From NCBI GenBank assembly GCA_022414725.1, contig CM039465.1:37581390-37645389 (forward strand): a stretch of DNA of 64,000 nt, in the 5' to 3' direction. This document shows positions 43,452 through 55,400 of this stretch, one piece after another. The position numbers were made by a program, and so were the translations under genes. Each line of letters opens with the position of its first letter. Positions within the stretch are counted from its first letter, which is position 1. The notes under the pieces were generated by a model that saw nothing but the letters and a program-made list of their open reading frames with translations, made no database searches and was not told the origin of the DNA. This DNA is from Microglena sp. YARC (Eukaryota > Chlorophyta > Chlorophyceae > Chlamydomonadales > Chlamydomonadaceae).

Positions 43452-46400
43452 CTGCAGGGAAGCAAGGAGTGGAGAGTGGTCGGTTGTTGTGCATGCCTTA
43501 GGAGGGACTTATATAATTGTATGTATGTATGATTTAGGAAAGGTCTCATCAAAAGGAGCACTCCAGGATTAACCCACTTATGTAAGGCTCACGTTTCACT
43601 GCCTGCCGTGTATTGCTCTGTCTACTCAAATGATTGTATGTATGTGCCGGCATGTACGTATATGTATGCATGTATGTTCACAAGTACATATACTTACATA
43701 TGTATAGGTGCAAATACATATGTATGCATGCATGTATGTTTGTCATATTTGTTAGGCTCACGTTGCACCGCTCACCGCGTATTGGTCTGCCTACTATTTA
43801 AATGCATGTTACAGACTAGGGGGTGGCTAATTAGGATAAAGGGACCTGCACACATCTCAAATCGTCGGGGATATCGCAGCAGAATGAAAGAATGAATGAA
43901 CGTACAAACAGATGCATGAGTGAGCTGATGACTGACTGGATGAAAGTGAGCATGAATCCACCCAAGGCCACTTACCTCAGCGTTCACAGAGTACTCAGCC
44001 ACCTGCTTGAGGGGCCTCTTGGCTACTGGAGGGCGCACGGGGATACCGCAGCAAGCCATAAGGTGCTCCTCCACCAGATCCACACCCCAAGTCAACAAGT
44101 TCATATCCCTGACTGGGCCTCCACCCATTCGGCAGTTGACCTCAATGAGACGTGGGCCCCTTGAGGTGAATTTACACTCCACGTGGAAGACGCCCAACTT
44201 GAAGCCCAGGCACTGAACTGCACGCACTGAGAGCTCGAGCAGAGCCTCTTGCTGGCTCTTGGGCAGGATGGAGGGCTGGTTGCTACCTGGGTTGGGTTGG
44301 GTAGGAGTTGGTGTTGGGCAGGGTTGGGTAGGGGTTGACCATGTAGGGGTTGAGTATGCAGGGGTGGGTTGAGGTGAGGTAGGTAGGTGTGGGTTCGGGC
44401 GGTATGGGCTGCGTGGGATGGCATAGCATGGAATGAAATGGTATGGCTTGAAGCGTTTGAGAACAACAGATCAGCAGGCAAGCGAGCAAGCAAAGCGGGC
44501 AGGCAAGGAACGCATGTATGCAAAGCAAGCAGGCAAGGAAAGCATGTAAGCAAGCATGCAAAGCAGCAGGCATGAACACAACTGCATTTGTTTATCTGCC
44601 CAAAGAATCTTCCCTACCTGTCTCATTAAAGTAGGGCTCGATAGTGGGCCAGTTGTCGGCAACAGCTCCATACACAGGGACGCCGTTATCAAAAATCAGA
44701 TCACAATCGACCTCGTCTCCGTCCAAGTACTGTACAAGGTGTTGGTGGTGTTGGTAAGGGTTGGTAAGGGTTGTAGTGTTAGTGTTGGTGGTTGGGGCTC
44801 CATCCAAGTACTATGGAAGGAGTTGGTGGTGAGGGTTGTGGTGATAGTGTTTGTGGTTGTAGATATCAAAATTCATATCACAATCGACCTCGGCTCCCGC
44901 TAAGTACTGTGCAAGGTGCCGGTGGTGTTGGTAAGGGTTGGTGGTGTTAGTCTTGGTGGTCGGGGCTCCATCCAAGTACTGTGCAAGGTGTTGGTGGTGA
45001 GGGTTGTTGTGTTAGTGTTGGTGGTCATAGATATCAAAAGTCATATCACGATTGACCTAGTCTCCGCCCAAGTACTGTGCAAGGTGTCGGTGGTGTTGAT
45101 GAGGGTTGTGGTGATAGTGTTGGTGTTTGTAGATATCAAAAGTCATATCATAATCGATCTCGTCTCCAGCCAAGTACAGTGCATGTTGGTGGTGAGGGTT
45201 GTGGTGTTGGTGAGAGTTGTGGTGATAGTGTTGGTGGTTGTAGATATCATAAGTCATATCCCCCCCCCGCCCCCCCCCCCCCGCCCCTCCAGGCCCTTTT
45301 AAGCCTTGTCCCAGGTATTGATAACTTTTTACTGAGTGAGCCTTTTGACTTAGTACATCGACAGAAGAGTATTGGTGAGGCAAGTCCATCTGCACTGTTG
45401 CGGTCGTCATGCATTGCACATAGTGTGTGTGTGTGGGGGGGGTGGGGGGGGGGGGGACCATGCGGGATGAGGCTGGACGAGGGGTACTGCTCGAGGGGTT
45501 CATAACGACTCTCAGAAAGCAAGGTTGTCGACTTGCCATCCAAAGTTCCCATCTCCGAAGTATCAATATGCTCAGTGAACTACCTCGTCATGATCTAGAT
45601 AGACTCTCTGCACTCCAACTTGGCTGGCTGGCTATGGGAAACTGAAATGCAATGTTTTCTCTGGTTCCACCAAATGTGATGGGGGTTTACTGATGTAATA
45701 TGAAAGAGAAAATCATTTGCTGTAAGACGGGCTTACTTCCAGTTAATTTCAAGGGGTCAGGGCCTTCCCCCCCCACACACACACCTACCCTTTCAAAACA
45801 AATTCAACCTTTTCGACACCATCAGGGTTTACCCCCACCCTCCCGGATTACCTATCCTTTAAATTGGGGGCCATAAGTAAGGTATGTTGTGTTTAGAGAG
45901 TGCCCAGGCTCACCTCTTCAAGCATGAGCACAATCGACATCCACTCAGCGGCGTTGCCTTTTGAGCTGCGATCCTCCGCATCTCCCTCAATTAGAGCTCC
46001 AGCGACAATTCTTGCATTTGACATGTCGCGCACCACCCTATGATACGAGGAGCAAGACCCTTCAGCTTTGGCATTCCACAGAAAAGCAAACTGTTGAACA
46101 ACACGGCTACAAGTGCTCTCTAGAATGACTGACTGACTGACTGAAGTGGATGCGTTTGACAAGTTGCACACCACCCTATGATACAGTACGAGTAGCAAGA
46201 CCTTTCAACTTTGGCATTCCACAGCAACGCAAACCAATGAATGAATGGATGAAGTGGATGGATCGACATGTTGCGCAACACCCTATGATACGATATGAGG
46301 AGCAAGACCCTCCAGCTTTGACATACCACAGAAACGCTAACCAATGAATGAATGCAGTGGATGAGGTGGATGCGCACCACCCTACGATACGATATGAGGA

Positions 46401-49400
46401 GCAAGACCCTACAGCTTTGGCATACCACAGCAACGCAAACCAATGAATGAATGGAGTGGATGGATGAAGTTAATGAAGTGAATCAACAAATCAAGCAAAA
46501 GATAAAGTGATTGAAGTTTTTGTGGAGCATTAACTGATGTTGATGCCGAGTGGCTTATTGATAAATGCAAGAGCGGACTGCTGTATCCGACAACGTAGTG
46601 TATGGTGGTGGTGGGCGTGGTGGTGGGAGTTGGTGGTGGTGGTGGTAGGAGTTGGTGGTGGGCGGTGGTGGTGGGTGAGTCTGGCTGGATCACTAGCTGT
46701 GTGATGCTCATTAGCCATGAAGAGCTCATGCTTGGTTGTGGGCAATATTTTGTAACAGTCCAGGGGTAGCCAAATAGGCTGAAGGGACTTGCCCAACCAT
46801 GATATCAGAAGGGGCTAAAGCATAAAATGACTGGTGAATTGAACCCCAAACGACAATTTTATCAACGAGGGCCCTGAGTTTGTGCTACAGTGATAATTTA
46901 ATTCTGTGTGTTTTTAGTGCACCACACTCACATGCTTGCTTCCCATGTACTCTGGGCACTTGGACTGCAAAATAAGAGCACCTTTCAGTGTAAACAAATA
47001 ACTATGATTAATAAATCAAGAACCGAGGAGGGGGGGGGGGGGGCAAGAACATATTGTGTACCGCATCATCAATATGGAAAGAGAACCGCTGGCACATCTT
47101 GATAATGTAAAGATGATGTTGATAAACCTGGTTGAGAGGGGGAGGGGGGGGGGGGGCATGAGATAAGAATTCACTCCACCTTTCATAGGGCTTATTCAAG
47201 TCCTCCTTGTACACCTCCTTCCACAAATTAATCCATTAAAAACGCTAGTGAACAAATAAAACTGTGATATTGGCACACACATACACAAACAAAACTACAT
47301 TTATCGTGTGCTAGAGCCACGAGAAATGGCTAGACCACACTTTTCATAGGCCTTGTTCAAGTCCTCCGTGTACACCTCCTCCCACAAATGTATAAATAAG
47401 AGCCATGAGATACGGATAGGTACCGCCTTTCATAGGCCTTGTTCAGGTCCTCCTTGTTGTTCACCCGAATGACACCAATTGATGAATTAAAACCGGTGGT
47501 TAGCAGATAAAACTGTGATTTTGACACACACACAACTGCGTTTAGCGTGTGCTAATGCCATGAGACAGGGTAGGACCCACCTTTCATAGGCCTTATCCAG
47601 GTCCTCCTTGTACACCTCCTTCCACAAATTTATAAATTAAAAACGATGGCAAATAAATAAAACTGTGATTTTGAAACACACAAAACTACGTTTATACGTG
47701 TGCTTCAGCCATCCTAAACAGCAGATGCACAGAGTCCCAAAACTGAATGTCACCTTTCATAGGCCCTGTTCAAGTCCTCCTCATTGTTCACCCGAATAAC
47801 ACCAATTGATGCCGCCCCCGAGACTGGCTTGATGACTGAAGGAAAGCCAACGTGGGCTCCTGCTTTAGCGACATCTTGGAAGCACGCGATTCTGTAATGC
47901 AAAGGTGTGGGCAGGCCAGCCTTCTCCATGACATCACGGGTGCAGTGCTGCAGAGGCAGTGTTGGTGTTGGGAATGGTGTTGGTGGTGATGGGCAAGGGT
48001 TGGGCAGGGTTTTCGTTACGGTGCTACTTGTAGCACGAGTGCTAAATTATGTCAGGCAAAGGAGTGGGCAGTCCAGCCTTCACCATGACGTCCAGGGTAC
48101 AGTGCTGCATGCGGAGGCGGTGTTGGTGTGAGTGTTGGTAATGGTGTTGGTGGTGATGGGCAAGGGTTGGGCAGGGTTTTCGTTAAGGTGCTACTTGTAG
48201 CACAAGTGCTAAATTCTGTAGTGCAAAGGAGTGGGCAGGCCAGCCGTCTCCATGACGTCACGGGTACAGTGGTGCAGGGGGCGGTGTTGGTATGAGTGTT
48301 GGTGTGAGTGTTGGTGGTGATGGAGGTGGTGGTCGTGGTGGGCAAGGGTTGAGCAAGGTTTCCGTTAAGGTGCTAAATGTTGTGATGCAAAGGAGAGGGC
48401 AGGCCAGTATTGGTATTGGTGTGAGTGTTGGTGTGAGTGTTGGTGTCAGTGTTGGTGTAAGTGTTGGTCTTGGTGTGAGTGTTGGTGTAGGTGTGAGTGT
48501 TGGTGTGAGTGTTTGTGTGAGTGTTGGTGTGAGTGTTGGTGTGAGTGTTGGTGTGAGTGTTGGTGTTGGTGTGAGTGTTGGTGTGAGTGTTGGTGATGGT
48601 GTTGGTGTGAGTGTTGGTGTGAGTGTTGGTGTGAGTGTTGGTGTTGGTGTGAGTGTTGGTGTGAGTGTTGGTGTGAGTGTTGGTGTTGACGTTGGTGTGA
48701 GTGTTGGTGTGAGTGTTGGTGTTGGTGTGTGTGTTGGTGTGAGTGTTGGTGCTGGTGTGAGTGTTGGTTATGGTGTTGGTGTGAGTGTTGGTTATGGTGT
48801 TGGTGTGAGTGTTGGTTATGGTGTTGGTGTGAGTGTTGGTGATGGTGTTGGTGTGAGTGTTGGTGTGAGTGTTGGCGTTGGTGTTAGTGTGTGTGTTGGT
48901 GTGAGTGTTGGTGTGAGTGTTGGTGTTGGTGTGAGTGTTGGTGTCAGTGTTGGTGATGGTGTGAGAGTTAATTATGGTGTTGGTGTGAGTGTTGGTGATG
49001 GTGTTGGTGTGAGTGTTGGTGTGAGTGTTGGTGTTTGGTGTGTGTGTTGGTGTGAGTGTTGGTGTGAGTGTTGGTGTTGGTGTTGGTGTTGGTGTGAGTG
49101 TAGGTGTTGGTGTGAGTGTTGGTGTTGGTGTGAGTGTTGGTGTTGGTGTGAGTGTTGGTGTTGGCGTGAGTGTTGGTGTGAGTGTTGGTGTGAGTGTTGG
49201 TGATGGTGTGAGTGTTGGTTATGGTGTTGGTGTGAGTGTTGGTTATGGTGTTGGTGTGAGTGTTGGTGATGGTGTTGGTGTGAGTGTTGGTGTGAGTGTT
49301 GGCGTTGGTGTTGGTGTGTGTGTTAGTGTTGGTGTGTGTGTTGGTGTGAGTGTTGGTGTGAGTGTTGGTGTTGGTGTGAGTGTTGGTGTTGGTTTGAGTG

Positions 49401-52400
49401 TTGGCGTTGGTGTTGGTGTGTGTGTTGGTGTGAGTGTTGGTGTGAGTGTTGGTGTTGGTGTGAGTGTAGGTGTTGGTGTGAGTGTTGGTGTTGGTGTGAG
49501 TGTTGGTGTTGGTGTGAGTGTTGGTGTTGGTGTGAGTGTTGGTGTTGGTGTGAGTGTTGGTTATGGTGTTGGTGATGGTGTTGGTGATGGTGTTGGTGTG
49601 AGTGTTGGTGATGGTGTTGGTGTGAGTGTTGGCGTTGGTGTTAGTGTTAGTGTTGGTGTGAGTGTTGGTGCTGGTGTGAGTGTTGGTTTTGGTGTGAGTG
49701 TTGGTGTTGGTGTGAGTGTTGGTGTGAGTGTTGGTGTGAGTGTTGGTGTTGGTGTGAGTGTTGGTGTGAGTGTCGGTGATGGTGTTGGTGGTGATGGAGG
49801 TGTGGTTGGGCAAGGGTTGGGCAGGGTTCTCGTTAAGGTGCTACTTGTAGCACAAGTACAATTAACCTTTCACACATACTATTTTGTTTAATTGTGGCCT
49901 TAAGTTTGCTATAGATAGCCAGGATGGCACAAATATCAGAGCGCCATCTAGCCTTCCATTCCACAATCCAATAAAAGAATCAGGCTCCTAGTTTCGAGTC
50001 GCACCTTGTCACGGGCGATATGGATCCTTTCCCCAGTGTTGTGTGGGAGACCCAGCTTCAATCAAAAAGATTCATATGAAACGATTAGGCTCACGAACTT
50101 GTGCCACACCTTGTCTCAGGCGGAATATCCCCCTTCCCAGTGTTGTGTGGGATATTTCTTATGTGGATTTCAAAAAAAAACCACCAGGCTCCTAGTTTCG
50201 TGCCGCACCGTGAGGGTGACATCCACCCCTCCCCAGTGTTATGTGGCAGTCCCAGCTTTTATTAAAAAATAATCCTACACAACGATCAGGCTCCAAGATA
50301 AGCCACACGTTGTCATGGGCATTATAAACCGCCTCCCCAGTGTTGTGTGAAAGTCCCAGCTTTTATAAAAAAGATTCCTAAAGATTCCGAAGCCACACCT
50401 TGCCACGGGCGTTACCGACCGCCTCCCCGGTGTTGTGTGGAAGCGCGATATGAAAGTCTGCTTCAGCCAAGCACTGCAAGCTTGGCATATTACAAAAAAA
50501 ACGTCGCGCGTGTAGCGCACAATGGAAATTTGCTTCAGCCATGCACTGCGCGCAATTTTTAACCCACCTTGTCACGGGCGTTATTGACCGCCTCCACAGT
50601 GTTGTGTGGGATATATATTTTGCGGATTTCAAATAAAGCAATCAGGCTCCTGGTTCGAGCCGCACCTTGTCACGGGCGTTATCGATCGCCTCCAAAGTGT
50701 TGTGTGGGATAATATTTTGCGAATTTCAAATAAAACAATCAGGCTCCTGGTTTGAGCCACACCTTGTCACGTGCGATATCGACCCCCTCTACAGTGTTGT
50801 GTGGGAGACCCAGCTTGTATAAAAAAATATTCATATAAAACAACCAGGCTCCTAGTTTCGAGCCCACCATGTCACGGGTGTAATCGACCGCCCCCACAGT
50901 GTTGTTTGGAAGCGCGATATGTAAATTTGCTTCAGCCAAGCACTGCAAGCTTGGCATATTACAAAAAACAAGTCAGGCGCGTAGCGCACAATAAATAGTA
51001 TATCTGCTTTAGCCAAGCACCGCATGGCTTGAGCAAATTTCCAATGCGCGATTTTATATTTATAATATGCCAAGTTTGCTGGCTCAGACAGCAAATATCT
51101 TTTGCACATGCAAATATAAGTGCAACATCAAGTAACTGCACCGTGTCACGGGCGTTATCCCCCCCCCCCCCCCCCCCCCCCCCCCTTCCCGGTGTTGTGT
51201 GGGAGACACAGCTTCTAGATAAAAGATTCATATACAACAATCAGGCTCCAAGTTAAGCCACACCTTGTCACGGGCGTTATAACCGCCTCCCCAGTGTTGT
51301 GTGGGATATATCTTTTTCGGATTTCAAATAAAATGATCAGGCTCCTAGTTGTGAGCCACACTATATCATTATCGACCGCCTCCCCAGTGTTGTGCGGGAG
51401 ACCCAGCTTCTATAAAAAGATTCATATAAAACGATCACGCTCCAAGATAAGCCACACCTTGTTAAAGGCATTATCGACCGCCTCCCCAGTGTTGTGCGGG
51501 AGACCTAGCTTCTATAAAAAAAGATTCATATAAAACGATCAGGCTCCAAGATAAGTGTTGTATGTAAGCGCGATAAGAAATTTTGCTTCAGCCAAGCACT
51601 GCAAGCTTGGCATATTACAAAAAACAAAATGCGCACGTAGCGCACAATGGAAATTTGCTTCAGCCATGCACCGCGTGCAATTTTTACCGCACCTTAACAC
51701 CTTGTCACGGCCGTTATCGACCGCCTCCACAGTGTTGTGTGGGAGACCCAGCTTCTCTAAAAATGATTCCTGTAAAAAAGATTCCTATACAACGATCAAG
51801 CTCCAAGTTAAGCCTCACCTTGTCACGGGCGTTATCGACCGCCTCCACAGTGTTGTGTGGGAGACCCAGCTTCTCTGCCAGACGAGATGCTAAGGGTACT
51901 GCCATCTCACAGAAGGTGGTGATGCCATCCAACTCAAGTCCAAGTTCACTGGCAGCTGCCTTGATGGACTGTAGTGAAGTACATGGACAAGTGGTGAAGT
52001 ACATAAGTGGTGATGTTGGACACAAGTGGACAAGTGGACACAAGTGGTGAAATACATGGACAAGTGGTGAAGTAAACAAGTGGTGAGGTTGGACACAAGC
52101 GGACACAAGTGGTGAAGTATATGGACAAGAGATCAGACCAAATAAGGATAGGATGGGGTGGGGAGGGGTTGGATGGGGTGGAGTGGGGCAAGATAAGAGT
52201 GGAGGAGAGTGGCGAGGGGGGTGGAGAGAGAGGGGGGAGAGGAGAGTGGGGAGAGAGGGGGGAGAGCGGAGTGGAGAGAGAGGGGGAGATGGGAGTGGTG
52301 AGATAGGGGGACCGGGGGGGAGGGGGGGGGGGGGGGAGAGAGGGGAGAGGCATACAGTTTCTTGGCAATGACAGAAGAAGACAAGACGAGTCCCTCTTCT

Positions 52401-55400
52401 GGTCATACCACCATTCCAGCACAGTGCCTGCCTATGAAAAGTTAAGGGATCTTCTCAAGGACACCCTCCTACTCCAAAATCTGGCTCCAGCTATCACCCT
52501 ACACCACCACCGCAAACACCACAACACACACTCACCTCATAGCACCTATCCAGCACAGTGTCCGCCTCTGAGAAGTCAATGGGCAGCAACTTCTCAACGG
52601 TACCCTCCTTCTCATGCAGCTGGCACCATATACCCACCACCACCACCATCACTATCACCCTAGTCCCCCCCCCACCCACACACTCTCACCTCATAGCACC
52701 TATCCAGCACAGTGTCTGCCTCTGAGAAGTCAATGGGCAGCAACTTCTCAACGGTACCCTCCTTCTCAAGCAGCTGGCACCAGCTGGCACCATATACCCA
52801 CCCCCACCACCATCGCTATCACCCTAGCCCCCCCCCCACCCCCACCACCACACACACACTCACCTCATAGCACCTATCCAGCACAGTGCCTGCCTCTGAG
52901 AAGTCAATGGCCAGCAACTTCTCACTGACACCCTCCTTCTCAAGCAGCTGGGACCCCCACCCCCACCACCAGCGCTTTCGCCCTAGCCCCACCACCACCA
53001 CCAGCGCTATCACCTTAGCCGCACTACCACCACACACTCACCTAATAGCATATATCCAGCACAGTGTCTGCCCCTGAAAATTCAATCCGCAGGAACTTCT
53101 CAATGTTTCCTTTTGTCTCAAGCAGCTGGCACCAGATATCACCCTAGCCCCACCACCCCTCACACACACTCACCTCATAGCACCTATCCAGCACAGTGTC
53201 TGCCTCTGAGAAGTCAATGGGCAGCAACTTCTCAACGGTACCCTCCTTCTCATGCAGCTGGCACCATATACCCACCACCACCACCATCACTATCACCCTA
53301 GTTCCCCCCCCCACCCACACACTCTCACCTCATAGCACCTATCCAGCACAGTGTCTGCCTCTGAGAAGTCAATGGGCAGCAACTTCTCAACGGTACCCTC
53401 CTTCTCAAGCAGCTGGCACCAGCTGGCACCATATACCCACCCCCACCACCATCGCTATCACCCTAGCCCCCCACCCCCACCCCCACCACACACACACTCA
53501 CCTCATAGCACCTATCCAGCACAGTGCCTGCCTCTGAGAAGTCAATGGGCAGCAACTTCTCACTGACTCCCTCCTTCTCAAGCAGCTGGCACCCCCACCC
53601 CCACCCCACCACCACCACCAGCGCTTTCGCCCTAGCCCCACCACCACCACCAGCGCTATCACCTTAGCCCCACGACCACCACACACTCACCTAATAGCAT
53701 ATATCCAGCACAGTGTCTGCCCCTGAAAATTCAATCCGCAGGAACTTCTCAATGTTTCCTTTTGTCTCAAGCAGCTGGCACCAGATATCACCCTAGCCCC
53801 ACCACCCCTCACACACACTCACCTCATAGCACCTATCCAGCACAGTGTCTGCCTCAGAGAAGTCAATTGGCAGGAACTTCTCAATGACACCCTCCTGCTC
53901 AAGCAGCTGGCACCAGCTGTCAGGACCATCCAGCACAATGCTTTTCACACCTAGCTCTTTTGCCTTCTCAAAGATGAAGCGCTTGCCGGAGTAGCCGGCG
54001 GTCACGAATACCATCACGGCACCGTGGATAACTTGGCGTCGCATTTGCTTACCGGCGCCAGTTCTGGCAGCGACAGCGTCCTGACCACACATGGTTATAG
54101 AAATTCAGTGGATGATTTGGATTTGGGTTTTCAAACCACTTGGTAGTTTGTCGTTCATCCCTTGAGCTTGAAAATTTTACCTGAGAATTCTGAAACTTTG
54201 GCTCGAGAATCGATAAATACAAGAATCGTCATAAGAGGAGGTTCGAATTACAAACTCCGAGACCCTAATCCAAATCATCCCTAGAATGACTATAAGGAAG
54301 AGCCATGAACTCAAACATCAAACTAGGTATTCTACAGAGGCTGGAGATGAGTATGAGAGTATAGGTGTGATGACTCAGCGACCCATTTGCTTGCCGGCGC
54401 CAGATCTGGCAGCGACAACGTCCTGACCACACATAAAACTTAGGCAGCATATAGAGGCTGGAGAAGAGTATGATAGTGCGGGTGTGATCACTCGGCGATG
54501 CTTTTACTTTCCGGCGCAAATTCTGGCAGCGAAGGCGTCCTGGCCAGATATAGGATTGACTCTCAGAGGCACATTTTCATATACCTGGAAATTAATCTGG
54601 ATCCCCTTTACCTCCTTCCATTTGCATCTTCATCCCTTTCCATTTTTATCCTCATCTCTTTCCATTTGAATCTTCATCATTTCCATCTCTTCTGACCCCT
54701 TAATCCCTCCCTCCGTTTGTATCTTCAAACCAGTTCTGGCAGCGGCGTCCTGACCACCCATGGTAGAGAACCGTCATACACATTAGACATTCGAAAGTCA
54801 TGTGTGCATATGTTCGCGTTAGTTCACTTCCAAACGTATGGACCTGTTGGCGCCGGTAAAGGATGCAAAGGCACCCTGCTGACCCTGCACCCTGCTTTTA
54901 AGTGAAGTATTAATCGTAGAATTTTGAGAAGAACGAGATTTAAATATAATATTATAACCTACATACCATGAACCAGAAAATTGCAAGAAATATGCCAATA
55001 CCCATGGTTGAAAATTAGTCCAAAATGAAAGATAAGGATACAGTGGAGGCTGAAGATTAGTGCGTGAAAACCATTTTTCCCCCTACGACACATCACCATT
55101 CTGTTCCTGCATGGCGATGCATGGGTCCGGCTAAACTAGTCAGAAATATCCCCCCGACCCCCCAGGGCTCCGCGCTTTGCGCTCTTCAAATTCGGGGGGC
55201 AGCGCGTGTCATATTGGAATCGCATCGATTTTCTCAACTTGAGACGCGTTGGACAATCAGTGATCACATGTTGGTGGTTGGACCCAGTGAAAGCAAACAG
55301 GCTGGCCCCCTCTACCTCCCTCCTCATAATAAAGCGTACTATTTATTTAATCATGTGATCACATTTTACACATAAACTTGCCGGCACGGGAACAGGCAGC

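Noticed and set aside
48968..49813. 281-codon - strand frame of Thr/Asn/His repeats, and the Gly/Val + strand frames at 48292-49891
   Set aside because: Translations of the GTGTTGGTGTGA minisatellite; open only because the unit length is a multiple of three and lacks stops.
50020..54100. CRISPR-like appearance of regularly spaced repeats
   Set aside because: Units match exon tails with splice donors, spacers are themselves repeated, there are no cas genes, and the genome is eukaryotic.
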